Shown here: one piece after another, positions 1 to 11,548 of the stretch | Layout of the letters: the number at the start of each line of letters is the position of its first letter | How positions within the stretch are numbered: the first letter of the stretch is position 1 | NCBI GenBank assembly: GCA_017562135.1 | Contig: QEYB01000526.1 | Span: 124,001 to 188,000 of the forward strand | DNA from: Dipylidium caninum | Taxonomy: Eukaryota > Platyhelminthes > Cestoda > Cyclophyllidea > Dipylidiidae | Direction: 5' to 3' | Length of the DNA: 64,000 bases | Program-made: the position numbers and the translations under genes | Notes under the pieces: model-generated | Told to the model about the DNA's origin: nothing | Seen by the model: only the letters and a program-made list of their open reading frames with translations | Database searches by the model: none

Positions 1-197
1 TCCACATAGAGGCGGAGTCTCCGTTCATAACGTTCGAGGATCTGCTGGAGCAGGTGGAGGACTTGGTGGGTGGACGTGTCGGAGCGCGTGATGAGGGTGG
101 CTGGGGAGCTGTTGTTGGAGATCAACCCCGTAAGTGTGGCATTTCTCCTCTTCTCGTCCACTCATACATGCACCCATGCATGCACGCATGCGTGTTG

Positions 198-228
<31 letters not shown>

Positions 229-935
229 AGGTGTGGTTGTGGTTGTTGATGCTTTTGTCTTGGTGTTTGGGCAGAAATTTGAGGTTCCGAAGAAGCCCTT
301 CAGACGGTTGGAGTACCGGGAGGCGTTGGCGGAGTTGAAGCGCCTGTCGATATGGAAGGAGGACTCGAAGCCTTACGAGTTCGGAGATGACATTCCGGAG
401 TTGCCGGAACGCAGGCTGACAGACACGCTGAACTGTCCCATATTGTTGACAAAGTTCCCGACCGAGTTGAAGTCCTTCTACATGCAACGGACGAAGGAGG
501 ACGCGGCAGTGACGGAGTCGGTGGACTTGTTGCTGCCGGGAGTGGGTGAGATAGTGGGCGGCTCGATGAGGATGACGGCGCATGAGGACCTGTTGGCGGG
601 CTACAAGCGGGAGGGAATCGACAGCACACCCTACTACTGGTACACACAACAGGTGGGTGGTTGTTGGGCCAGACTGCTTCTCCCCTCGTTGTGTGCCCCT
701 TTCCTCTTCCCCTTCTCCTTTCTCCCTTGCCGCTTGCCTCTGCCGCTTGCCCCGTGGTGAGGCGGGAGCGAGGTGACGAGGTGGTCTCGTAGTTGTCATT
801 GTGTTTTTGTATTTTGTGTGTGTTGTAGCGCGAATTTGGGACGTGTCCACACGGCGGCTACGGACTTGGCTTTGAGCGATTTTGCACGTGGATGTTGGGT
901 CAGTACCACATTCGCGACGTGTGCTTGTACCCCCG
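1..935 (+). repeat. Left arm of a large inverted repeat (AsnRS 3' half)
   Basis: Near-identical reverse complement of 3848-4791, about 0.94 kb, covering three exons and two introns. Differences seen: one extra G at 67-70, a GT tract about 10 nt shorter than its partner, and a C/T change at 924. The arm reaches the window edge, so its true left end is not visible. The unique spacer between the arms is about 2.9 kb. Confidence 0.95.
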
Positions 936-960
936 ATACACCGGTCGTTGTAGGCCTTGA
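1..960 (+). CDS. NARS1: Asparaginyl-tRNA synthetase, partial inverted second copy (C-terminal half)
   Basis: The last three exons of a cytosolic class II asparaginyl-tRNA synthetase, cut by the window edge. Exons by splice sites: 1-129, 275-652 and 829-960. The protein has the AsnRS signatures ESFYMQ-like [21 protein letters not shown] [29 protein letters not shown], and class II motif 3 in [10 protein letters not shown]. It ends [15 protein letters not shown] then TGA at 958-960. A polyadenylation signal follows. Up to about base 935 it is nearly identical, introns included, to the complete gene on the minus strand at 3823-6545; after that it diverges. One extra G in the run at 67-70 shifts the frame of the first exon relative to the other copy, so this is either a sequencing error or a damaged paralogue. 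The intact, differently spelled C-terminus argues that the copy is or was functional. Confidence 0.85.
199..230 (+). repeat. (GT)n microsatellite in AsnRS intron
   Basis: Dinucleotide run inside the intron between 130 and 274. The equivalent (CA)n run in the inverted copy (about 4555-4592) is longer by about 10 nt, which shows that the two copies are not exact reads of one molecule. Confidence 0.8.
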
Positions 961-995
961 CCCTCGACTGTCATCGCCTGCCTTTTAATACTGTC

Positions 996-1001
996 AATAA
1001 A
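996..1001 (+). other. Polyadenylation signal AATAAA of the left AsnRS copy
   Basis: Canonical AATAAA 36 nt after the TGA of the left AsnRS copy, at a usual distance for a short 3' UTR. The other copy has an unrelated sequence after its stop. Confidence 0.5.
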
Positions 1002-1689
1002 GCATCCTTGGGTTCGATCCGCCTTTTCTTCGCTCGGCCTTTTTGTGTTGTGGTTACGTCACTTGGTGCGTGATGTGACATGAGTCCTTTTCGTTTGTTT
1101 TCGTGCGGTTGGCGACGTTTGACCTCTAGTGCTGAATGCGTAGTTGTTCGCTTTCGTCGACTTATTTCGTTTCCGACTTTTGTGCCATGTTATTGGCCTT
1201 ATTGAGGCACCCATAATCCTGCACTACTTCATTAGCATTTTGTCAATTTTATTGCCTACACTCTGTCCAGTTTACCAGTTGCGGTTACATGTTGTGCATC
1301 ATTTTCACGCATGTCTTTTTTGGGTTGTGGATTATGAAAACTGCGGCGCGTCGATCGCCTTATGGGTGCCGTCGGTTTACTGATTCTCCCTTTTCGCCAT
1401 ATCGCTGGCGTTCTCGGCCCACTGTCTCCTGCGGCCTCGCGTGGTTTGGAGGACCGCCGACCCGTGTCCCTCGGCGCGCGAGGACTCCTCACCACGTGGA
1501 CGTATCGATCGGTCGTGACAACACGCAATCCTACTGGCGTGATTTGTGAAATGTGAGGGTAGCTACGGGCAGTTGGTATGGTGTGAGCATCAGTAGACTG
1601 TACAGCTTTGAGCCTGCGGTTTTCCGATCTCTCCTGACACAAACCCTCACGCCCTCTCCTGCACCACCTCTCCCCACCACTCGTTTCGT

Positions 1690-2451
1690 ATGAGCTCACA
1701 GAGCAGTGTTTCTGAAAACGCCCCCAACGTTGCGTCCATCGTGTCCGCGAAGTTCTTTCCACGCCCGGCGAATGACTTTTCATGTCGTGGGACGGCATCA
1801 GCGGAGGAAATATCGGAACGGAAGGCGGACGATGACTGTTGTAACCACTCACTGCGACGCCTCGGCGGTTGCCTGACACGCAACGTCGTCGATGACGATG
1901 ATTCTTCGTGTTTCCTTTCGCGAGCGAAGAAGAGGCCATCAGGAAGTTGTCGACAACGGAAGGCATTTGCATTTAAATACAGAGAATTTGGTTCGCCCTG
2001 TCGTCTTCCCTCATCTGCGTCAAATTATGACTTCCTTAAACCCCCACATGGGAAAGCGTTCCTTCGCAGGGTGGACTCCTCCAATTTTGCAGGCAGCAGT
2101 ACGCAATCTCACCAACTTGCATCTTGTGGTTATACGGGTAGGCGACAGTGCGCCTCGCCTTGTCGATGTTACGCTTCGGGGACACCAGAGTTGAGTCATG
2201 AAGCCGACGGCAGCCCCTCCAGTAACCGCTTAAAGAAATTTCCATGCGCATATTTGGGACGTTTCAGCCAATATCTCGACTCGAGTGAGGAGGAAGCACC
2301 GCGCAGATGGACATTAGTGGATTACAAGCACCAAGACGAGGGCTACTCCAATCCCCTCTCCGAGTCGGAGGAGTCGACCGCCCTGCAAGCGCGAATCCGC
2401 GGAGAGGGAAAGCGACGGTGGGACAAGGGCGCGCCCTGCTCGTACCACTAA
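1690..2451 (+). CDS. Doubtful single-exon ORF, 253 codons, no recognised domain
   Basis: ATG-started frame open for 253 codons between the two AsnRS copies. The product is rich in Ser, Arg and Asp, with an acidic patch (DDDDSS) near residue 70, no signal peptide and no membrane segment. I recognise no family. An antisense frame of similar length overlaps it (1256-1972), so chance openness in a moderately GC-rich spacer is likely. It could also be part of a spliced gene whose other exons I cannot see. Confidence 0.2.
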   Translation: MSSQSSVSENAPNVASIVSAKFFPRPANDFSCRGTASAEEISERKADDDCCNHSLRRLGGCLTRNVVDDDDSSCFLSRAKKRPSGSCRQRKAFAFKYREFGSPCRLPSSASNYDFLKPPHGKAFLRRVDSSNFAGSSTQSHQLASCGYTGRRQCASPCRCYASGTPELSHEADGSPSSNRLKKFPCAYLGRFSQYLDSSEEEAPRRWTLVDYKHQDEGYSNPLSESEESTALQARIRGEGKRRWDKGAPCSYH

Positions 2452-3822
2452 CGCCGCCACCTCCCCCACTCATTTGTCTGCATTCAGTGAACCACCTCGA
2501 CGACGTCGATTACGACTGAGCTGTTGATCACCCTTATTCTTCATCTTCTTCCTCTTATCATTATTATTAGCATTATCATTACTATCATTAGGTATTAACT
2601 TCGAAATTTTACGTTTGTTTATCAATGGATTTCTACATTTTGCACTGAAGTTTAAAGATAACTGAAAAGCAGTGTTGAGCACAGGAGAGGACAGATTCGC
2701 AGTAAAAGGTGTGAAAATGTTAGAGAGTTGATGTGAAAAGCAATGGCACTAGGGGATGGAGGAGAATGGGTTGAAAGGGAGGAGAAGGATTAGTTTTGAG
2801 TGTTACGCAAAAATGTGAATTAAACTACGTGTCCGCCTTAGAGGAATTGAGCGAGCACAAATTCCAGAGGTGACGAAAAAAAAAGCACAAACCTGTACAG
2901 AGTCGAATCAGCGCGGCAGATCGACGAGCGCGATGGAATCTACCTACTCGTATACTGTTTTTATCCGCCTGGCAATGGTGGGACTAACGCTGTCAGCTCC
3001 GTTTTTGCCATAATCCTCCCATTATTCATTGCTGGGTTTCACATGAAACAATTGGCATGTTTGAATTATTTGGCTGAATTTCCTTTTGGAAAATGTCTTC
3101 AGCCCTTCGCCGATATGCGATATCTTATCTTAGTTGCTATGGCGATCCTAATCTGATTCACTGGTCTAACAGCGAGAAATTGAGCAACCTTATAGATTAG
3201 TCACAACAAAATTCTCGTTAGATAAAGAAATCTTTTTTATTAACAACATCTATGCCTTCCTCCCATATTAAGCTCCTTTGTTATAGTGCGCATCCGATCA
3301 TTGTGACTTAGGTCATAAGTCGTCTAAAACAAAACAATCCACTCATCCCGATCTCCAGTTGTTGAAACTGCCATCTGTAACTTTTTCAAAAAATTCACAC
3401 TACATAACAACAAATATCTCACTTAATTGAGCCTCGACTCCGTCAATTGTGTACTGGTTGAGGGAAAGTTCACGTCCGCCCCTCCGCACATGCTTCGGGA
3501 TGAGGAAATTGCTCAACCAATCGCTTTCAAACTAATCAAAATACGTTATTACCACGATCCAACGCATCCCATCAACTTCAGAACTTTGACACCAGCACAA
3601 CCACTGCAATTCCCCCTTTGAAGAGGCTGTGGCATACCGCGCTACCCAAAGGACAATCACAATGTTCAACCAAATCAAACCACAGTCCCACCGATCCCGA
3701 GTTCACCAAAAGAGCGCGAGGAAACCAATCCAGAAAACGATGAAGTATAACAGCAAAATAAAGACACAAAAGCCAAAATTACATAATTTAGACTAAAAGA
3801 CCGGTTAGACATATAAGGCGTA
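2452..3822. other. AT-rich spacer between the AsnRS copies, no gene seen
   Basis: AT-rich sequence with only short frames below about 65 codons, none with a recognisable motif. It must hold the 3' UTR and cleavage site of the minus-strand AsnRS gene. The nearest minus-strand AATAAA candidate I see is near 3236-3241, about 580 nt past the stop. Confidence 0.5.
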
Positions 3823-4552
3823 TTAGGGTTTACAACGTCCCATAAAACGGGGGTACAAACACACGTCGCGAATGTGGTACTGACCCAACATCCACGTGCA
3901 AAATCGCTCAAAGCCAAGTCCGTAGCCGCCGTGTGGACACGTCCCAAATTCGCGCTACAACACACACAAAATACAAAAACACAATGACAACTACGAGACC
4001 ACCTCGTCACCTCGCTCCCGCCTCACCACGGGGCAAGCGGCAGAGGCAAGCGGCAAGGGAGAAAGGAGAAGGGGAAGAGGAAAGGGGCACACAACGAGGG
4101 GAGAAGCAGTCTGGCCCAACAACCACCCACCTGTTGTGTGTACCAGTAGTAGGGTGTGCTGTCGATTCCCTCCCGCTTGTAGCCCGCCAACAGGTCCTCA
4201 TGCGCCGTCATCCTCATCGAGCCGCCCACTATCTCACCCACTCCCGGCAGCAACAAGTCCACCGACTCCGTCACTGCCGCGTCCTCCTTCGTCCGTTGCA
4301 TGTAGAAGGACTTCAACTCGGTCGGGAACTTTGTCAACAATATGGGACAGTTCAGCGTGTCTGTCAGCCTGCGTTCCGGCAACTCCGGAATGTCATCTCC
4401 GAACTCGTAAGGCTTCGAGTCCTCCTTCCATATCGACAGGCGCTTCAACTCCGCCAACGCCTCCCGGTACTCCAACCGTCTGAAGGGCTTCTTCGGAACC
4501 TCAAATTTCTGCCCAAACACCAAGACAAAAGCATCAACAACCACAACCACAC

Positions 4553-4595
<43 letters not shown>

Positions 4596-6545
4596 CAACA
4601 CGCATGCGTGCATGCATGGGTGCATGTATGAGTGGACGAGAAGAGGAGAAATGCCACACTTACGGGGTTGATCTCCAACAACAGCTCCCCAGCCACCCTC
4701 ATCACGCGCTCCGACACGTCCACCACCAAGTCCTCCACCTGCTCCAGCAGATCCTCGAACGTTATGAACGGAGACTCCGCCTCTATGTGGATGTACTCCG
4801 ACAGGTGACGACGAGTCCGACTCTGAAACAACCACCACCACCACACCACATCACTCTGCCTCACATGCCCCACTCACGACACCAAAGGAGAGCAGGCGCC
4901 AACACTTGTGGGAATCATGGAGACTGGCTGCCCCGACGACGAGCAGACAGAACTATGAGATACCTCGCTCCATCTCGCTTGCTCTCTGCTCACCAGTCGG
5001 CAACCACCAACCGGTCGGTTTGCAAGCGCACACACCTTCCACCTCGCCCTCACATGTCTCCTTTTCTCCCCTACTCACACGCCGATATAAACGGCAACAA
5101 CTAACATCGCGACTGCTACAACTGCCAACGTGCATCACACAAATCTCTGACCTCGCGCACCATTGCTCCGAACTTCTCCGCCATTGCGCAATCTCATTTC
5201 AACCGGTGAGTGAGCACATGGCCGACGTGCCTGCTCCAATACCACAACAACAACTACTACTACGACTGCCACTGCAGCCTTCCCCACCTGAGCACACCTC
5301 CTACTCACATGAGCATGCAAGGCGATGTAAACAGTTGGACGCATTCCACCCACTACTCCACACACACACCCCATCAACTCACCTTCTCAGCACGGTAACT
5401 GCGCACCATGCAGTAGCAGTCACCCACCACGGGGATGCACGTCTCCAAATACACTGGCTCGACTGCGTCAGGTAGGCCGGCTCGCCGAAGTAGTCCAACT
5501 TGAACAGCGTCGAACCGCCCTCCACCTGAGTTTGCACCAGTGTTGGTGGGTGGATCTACAACACAGCACAACACACACACACACACACACAGCGTTACCA
5601 CCTCTAGCCTCGCCTCACACTCCACACCCTCCCATTTACTCGCCTCCGTGAAGCCCCGATCCTTGTAGTGATCCCTGAATGCTCCCGCGATTATGGCAGT
5701 CAGCTTCACGATCTTCGACGCCTTCGACGTACGCAGCATCAGGTGCCGCTGATCCAGCTGCAAATCCACCTCCGACTCATCCGTCACCACCGACTCGATG
5801 CCACCTGCGGGCGCTTTCCCGATGCACTCCCAGTAGTCCGCCTGCAGCTCGATGCCACCGGGAGCCTGTTGACCGGTCGGCACTTTCGTGATTTCGCCCG
5901 TCACAACGACAGACGACTCCGTCGACAGAGTCAAGGCGTCTGGTGTTATTGCCATGTCGCCTGTGAGCAGACACTGGAGGAAACCCGTACCGTCGCGAAT
6001 GATGATGAACATGAGCTTTTTGCTCTGACGACGAACCGTGTGTACCCATCCGTACACTTTTACCTTTTTGCCGACGAACTTATCCAATGTTCGTATTTTT
6101 ACTCGAGGTGCATCAGGGATGACTTTGGGCTGTTTAGGTAAAGCATGTTGTTTGGTTTTGGGAGGCGGGACGTTTGTGGTATCAGCGGCTTTGTGAAGAG
6201 AGCGTCTGTAGTTTTTCAAATTTTTTTTAAGACGTGTTTGTGATATATCCATCCATCGTTCGTCACCGGTGCCATCGACACGTATCAGTTCATTCGTAAT
6301 TTCGTCAGTATTCAAAGTCTCAAATAAACGTCTCAGGGTTTTATACGGCGATTTTTCTGATCCATCACCATGCTTATCGTCCCCTGTTTTCTCGGACACA
6401 TAGCAAATGCGCCCTAAAGAATGTAACGAACATATACTTAAGCGTTGAATTTGCTATATGAAGTGTGGTTTTCCATTGGCAGTATGAAATAAAATTATGG
6501 ATAAATACGCACGCTAAAAACGTGGTTACCTTGCCCCTCAGGCAT
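3823..6545 (-). CDS. NARS1: Asparaginyl-tRNA synthetase, cytosolic, complete
   Basis: Charges tRNA-Asn with asparagine in the cytosol (class II, AspRS/AsnRS subgroup). Six exons read leftwards: 6545-6530, 6413-5644, 5555-5383, 4822-4664, 4508-4131, 3954-3823; all phases close. The first coding exon is only 16 nt (MPEGQ plus one base) and joins a [14 protein letters not shown] stretch matching the family's N-terminal extension. Then come the OB-fold anticodon-binding domain ([28 protein letters not shown]), class II motif 1 region ([12 protein letters not shown]), motif 2 ([16 protein letters not shown]), [27 protein letters not shown] and motif 3 ([10 protein letters not shown]), ending [11 protein letters not shown] then TAA. 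Total about 545 residues, normal for animal AsnRS. The intron at 5556-5643 begins GC. Near-perfect inverted copy of the 3' half at 1-935. Confidence 0.93.
3848..4791 (-). repeat. Right arm of the large inverted repeat (AsnRS 3' half)
   Basis: Partner of 1-935. Identity stops abruptly nine codons before the end of the AsnRS reading frame, at the CCCCCG of the LYPR codons. Beyond it, stop codons and 3' UTRs are unrelated. The other end of the homology lies left of the window. Confidence 0.95.
5556..5643 (-). other. GC-AG intron in AsnRS
   Basis: On the minus strand the exon ends ...TTCACGGAG, then GCGAGTAAAT; the intron runs through a (GT)n tract to TTGTAG, 88 nt. Joining GAG to ATCCACCCACC restores [14 protein letters not shown] exactly as the family requires. 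No GT site in the vicinity gives that junction. Confidence 0.8.
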
Positions 6546-7296
6546 CTTTGCCGGATGGTAATGGCGCCGTGGGATGTTTTCTAGTCACTTAGAACAAGTG
6601 GTCTCATTTAAATATCGTGTGACATTTTCGCGCCGCTTCTCCTTTGTAAACCCTTTAATATTTTTTATACGTGGCACTTTTTGAATCGTCTTTCCCTACC
6701 CTTGAACGATATTTTGTTTGCCTCTCAATTAATTCAACATTTATTAATTATGTTTTTTGGGGCTAACAATCCGACTTCGTCGGTGCATTTACACTGATTT
6801 TTTGTTTTTATTTTTCTGGCTGTATAATCTTGCCACATTATATATTTTTATTGTTCTGTTTTCTTCCTTCCGATCGTATTATCTTATGCAAATATTTTAT
6901 AAGCGTCGCAGTATCTTATCAGTCGAACTATTTACAATGTTTCGTTCTTACGTATTAATTTCGTCTGCTTCCGTCAAGTCTTCTCTCCCAGAGGCGTGAT
7001 GGCTTTTTGCTTTGTTGTTTCGCCGCTATTTTTCTCGCAGTTTTCGGATATATCACCTCTACTTATTCGATGTCTTCGTCGAGTGTCTGAATTTAAATTT
7101 GATGCTGTTAATAAATAAAGTGGGTTTTATTTCTGAGCATCATCTCTGACCACATAAACATTCGCTCTTCGGTTAACCTACCGCAGGTAGACATCCTCCT
7201 GCGTCTTTTAAACCGTCGTTAAAGCGATCACCGTAAATACCCTATTGTGACATCGCCCTTCTTAAGATTGAAATAAAAGCACGCTTTTCTTACTCA
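6546..7296. other. AT-rich 5' flank of AsnRS
   Basis: AT-rich sequence directly upstream of the AsnRS first coding exon, expected to carry its promoter and 5' UTR. No frame above about 80 codons and no motif I would defend. Confidence 0.4.
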
Positions 7297-7539
7297 TCAT
7301 TTATTTAATCTGTGAGAGATTTGTCCATTATTGCTCAAATGATTTGTTGTAATCTGTTCATTTGGTACAATTGCCATAATTTCCGTCCTGCAGTTGAACT
7401 GCATTTGGCCATCTTGAAACTGAATGAGCGACTCCTCCTCGCGCCTACCGTCAAGTAAAACACAAAATCCCTCACCATCCGACACAACGCAATGCGTCAC
7501 AAGCCTTTCCTCATGCGGTGGGCGAGAACACGTCCTCAT
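7297..7539 (-). CDS. Possible short orphan gene or last exon, 80 codons
   Basis: ATG at 7539 opens 80 codons. The middle reads like real protein (LVTHCVVSDGEGFCVLLDGR, QFNCRTEIMAIVPNE) rather than low-complexity translation. The TAA is followed at once by AATAAA on the same strand, as at a gene's 3' end. I do not recognise the family. It lies upstream of the AsnRS start, so it could be a small gene or the terminal exon of a gene whose other exons lie toward 9 kb. No upstream exon could be joined with confidence. Confidence 0.3.
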   Translation of the reverse strand: MRTCSRPPHEERLVTHCVVSDGEGFCVLLDGRREEESLIQFQDGQMQFNCRTEIMAIVPNEQITTNHLSNNGQISHRLNK

Positions 7540-10500
7540 TCATGGCTAGATGAGGCAGAAAAGTACGTTTTAACGTAAACTATCTCCGTCTTTACCAAGT
7601 TCACCTGTTTTGGGCACGGCCTGTCACCGAGGAAATCTATGATGTAAACACACCACCAATAGCCGCATCGGCTGAAACTATACAGCATCTCGGCCTCTCG
7701 GTGCTTTTCCCTCGTGAAAGACGAGAATGAAACCGGAAGGGAGTTTCCCTCACCCAGGGAATGTGACCAAATGGAACAGGAACTTCTGCAGACAGTCCCG
7801 GGTACAGTCGACGCGATCTAAACTGTCAGATTAAAATCGCAGAGGCTACACTCGAGTGGAAGAACTTTACCCGGGTGATTCAGTCTCCCACGTCTGGTAA
7901 CTTTTCCTCCTTCACATTTTAAGGTTATGTGCCAACCTTCACCCTTCCCTTCCCGCTCTTCCCTTCGTCTCCCCTTCGCCCCGCCCCGCCCCGCTCCGCC
8001 CCCCCCCACTTTCGGCTCCCCGACTAGCCATCATTAGCATCATTCATTGTGAACAAACAAGAGAAAAAAAGGAGTCAACATAAACAATATATCCGGCGGT
8101 TTAATAATGACAATACATACAACAACTGTTTTTGTTTAAAATAGCGTCTACCAAGGCGGCGACTTCAAAGATTGTGTAGGAAATGCACACGGGTGTGTCG
8201 TGCTTTGGTGGAGGAATGTGAGGTGACTGCCAACACCGTCGTCTCTCGCGCCGACGGCGACGTTAGGGGGAAGAAGGCGAGTGCAGACCGCCTCTCCGGT
8301 CGCGGAAGAGGAGGACAGGAGTGGAACACCGCCGTTGTGTGGAGTAGATGGGCGGCATTAGAATGCTGGGCAGCGTCTACTCCACCCTCTGATGCCAACT
8401 TTGGCATTGTGAAGAAGACGTCGTCACCGGCTGCCTCGTCCCCCGCCGGCGGGAGAGGAGATTTGGCCTGAACGCGGTCCAAATGAGTTCCAACTTGACA
8501 ACTTCTCTCCTCTCGCCGGTCCCCTTCGTGATGGTGGTGACCCGAGCACCACCTCGGCCTGAATTTTCGAATGGCCACTTCCGAGGCTGTGGGAGGAACC
8601 CTCGACTGGAATCTGTGAAACGGGCGTTGAAACCAAAAGAACCGCTTTTAACATTATATGTTATTAGTCTGGCAACAAAAGGCCAAATTTTTCATATTGT
8701 TTGTTATGTTCAAGTGCAAGAACTTCCATTAGCATCGATGACCTTCTGCCAAAGCTTCAAAGTCTCTTATAATAGCATTTTGGTCATCCTACCGCCTTTT
8801 TTGCTTAAAACTAGTTCCTAATAAGTAAAATCGGTAGGCCGTTAAAACACCTACCATAAAAAATTCCATATTTTATGGAAATTATTCAAGGCGTCAAGAG
8901 TTCTTCAGGCTTTCTGTGGTTGTCGTCCAGCCGGGCAGATTATCTCCTCTCCATCAGTTTCTCCCCATGCGGAGCATCAACTTTTCCACGGCCAGACAAA
9001 AGACTCCGCGCCTGTTTCACTCTCGTCCGGGGGCATTTCACCGCATGGCAACCGAAAACTCTTCCATTTGACAGAATTCCCGGCTCAGGGGTGTGTCCCG
9101 GGGTCGAGAGCTCATCAACTCTTCATCACTGGGGTGGGTGGGGAAGCAGAGAAGACGCTCCCCTCCACGTTGAATCGTCCCTTATTTCTACGAGTCCATT
9201 TTTTCATTTGTTGCGGGCAAAAGTTGTTTTTCACGCCTTATGGGCGGTTATTTTGTGCTCTGAGACCCAAGTTTACGAAGTGACTCGCATTCCACGGCCG
9301 TCGTCCACGCGGCGCCTTCGCAATGCCCAAATCGAGGGGGGGGAGACTTCTTTTTTCCTTCCTTCGAATGCTTCGAAACTTGTTTAGCTGCAGTGTAATT
9401 CAATTTGACTGGGTAGAAGAAAAGTCGCCTTCTGTTTACATCTATTTTGAACGAAAAATAAAATCAAATAACAAGAGAGCGCAAAAAATGGCACCAAATA
9501 AGTAAATAAATAAACAAACATACTTTGAAGGTTTATAAATGTGTCGCTCGCTCGCTCGCTCTCCCTCCCTCTCTCTCACTGCGGCGGACGAAAACAGACT
9601 AAACAGAAAGGCTCGTTTCATAGTTTCCGCCCGGAGGGAGAAGCAGCGCGAGGGGATCCTCCGCCTCCCCCGATTCACCGGGGGGGGGGGGTGAGGAAGC
9701 GATCGCTCCGCTCCACCCTCAGCGCAGCCCTCCATTCGCCCGACCAAATCATCCTCCCCTGACGCCTTTCACCCTGCCCCGGTGAGAGAAGCGCTGCTCT
9801 CGCCTCCTCCGCCCTCAAATGCCTCGATGTGGGGCGAAATCGCGGGAGAGTCATTATTCGAAAGTGAAGACGCGCATTAGCCCCTTTCCAACATACCTTT
9901 CCAATGTCATTAAAACGGAATTATGACTGTAAATCCCAAGTCTTGCCTATTTGGCGTGGGGATTCACATGACTTCGCCTGGCCGTGAGGAATTGCCGTGC
10001 TCCGGCTACGGTGGATCCTCCTTTCTTCGCCATTACAACCGCCTGAGTGCGGGGACGCCATCGTGGGCGGTCCGACGGCGCATGGACGCCCTCCGCGGGG
10101 TCCCGTGTCGTCCCGGAGGAGACGCTGGTAGGTTGGATGCGCAGGCCTTCCTCCTCCTCCCCCTCCTCGGAGGCTGGACACCGGCGCAGGAAAAAGACAA
10201 GCCTGCCAGTGCATGCCATCGCCGGCGCGGTGGTGTCCCTGTTTCACGTGATCGTGGAAATGAATGCAATAGGAGTTAGCGTTGCCGGGAGGCAGCCTTC
10301 GCCATCACCTCGGCCTGCCACCGCCCCTCCGCTACATCACACGTCCCCTAATGGGAATGCATAGGCTTTTGGGGCACATTCGGGGGCGTCAGTTGGCGTC
10401 AGATGATTCATCGCCCCGGCGGCGTAGTCCTCCGGCCCGCCCGCCCTTCGTCCGCCTCCCGACCGCCGTCCGGCCGACCGGACCCGGCGCTGGGCGAGGC

Positions 10501-11548
10501 GGGGGGAGAGGAAAGGGAGGGCGGAGGTGGGAAAGGGGCTGCAATCTCGGCAATGAAAGTGGCATTTCGCGCTCTCAAGCGGTTTCATCGAACACGAAAG
10601 TACAGTGATTATGGAAGGCTGGCGACCGGTGGGCGGAGCTCGGAGGACGCATTCGGCGCCGGTAGGCAGTCGCACTTCTCCTCTTGCCCTGCCACCATCA
10701 GCGCACGCGAAGGTCAAATTGCCTAGGATAGGCGAAATCTAGGGGATTGACAGTTCTGTTGCCGTGGGAATGGAAGTTTAAGCCTCTGCTGCCTCAATGC
10801 TCTTCAAATAAACCAGGGTCAACAGAAAATGATGACAATCAATAAATTATTCTTAAGAGAGCCGTTTTTTACCCATTTAAATATTTGAAGAAAATTCTTT
10901 TAACTAATCATGACAAAATTTGCTATTTAAGATGACGCGAACTACTTGCATTAGCATTAGCTAAATTAACTGCTCCCACCTCAGTAATAAATCGCCCTGG
11001 TATTTCGTAATTCGCGCGATTACCACGTGACCAATCAGCACAGTGTCCACATTCGCCCTACCATTGGCCGGCCGGGCGGAAGCACGTGCGCACGCATGAA
11101 GATCGCTTGTTCGTATTCGTCATTGCTAGCGTGTCAGGGCGCAGACCAACACCGCGAAAGCACGCACACACGCACGCAGTTTAGCGTACACGCAAGCCGA
11201 CGAATGCGCATCCAGTCCACGGGTTATCGATCGTGTCAAGGGTGGCACTGACGCACTCGCGGCAGACGCGCAACGCTGCGCACGCGGTCGAGGCATACAG
11301 GCAGACAAGCAGGCGGTCATCCAGCTAGCTCGCTGGCTAGCCAGCCATTCAGCCAGCCAGCCATCCATCCATCTCTCCAGCCCCTAGCCATCTAGCCGGC
11401 AGGCTTAATGCGGACCTCTTCAACCTGGTGACTGTTGCCTTAGGAACACACACACACACACACACACAAACGCGGAAGCCTGGGTTTTCCACTCAAAATG
11501 CCGCCAAGGCTCTAAGACGTGGAATGTAAAGAGTTGTGGTAGAGTGCA
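7540..11548. other. Upstream flank of DSCAM, no gene recognised
   Basis: About 4 kb with GC-rich patches near 8.0, 9.7 and 10.0-10.7 kb. Frames of up to 170 codons exist on both strands, but they overlap one another, carry no domains and look like chance openness. The region must contain the DSCAM promoter and 5' UTR. An (AC)n run sits at about 11450-11468, just before the DSCAM start. Confidence 0.4.

Noticed and set aside
1011..1020. tRNA-like B box GGTTCGATCC
   Set aside because: No A box and no foldable D or acceptor arms upstream; it lies just after the AsnRS polyadenylation signal. A similar GGTTCGAATC near 52131 fails in the same way.
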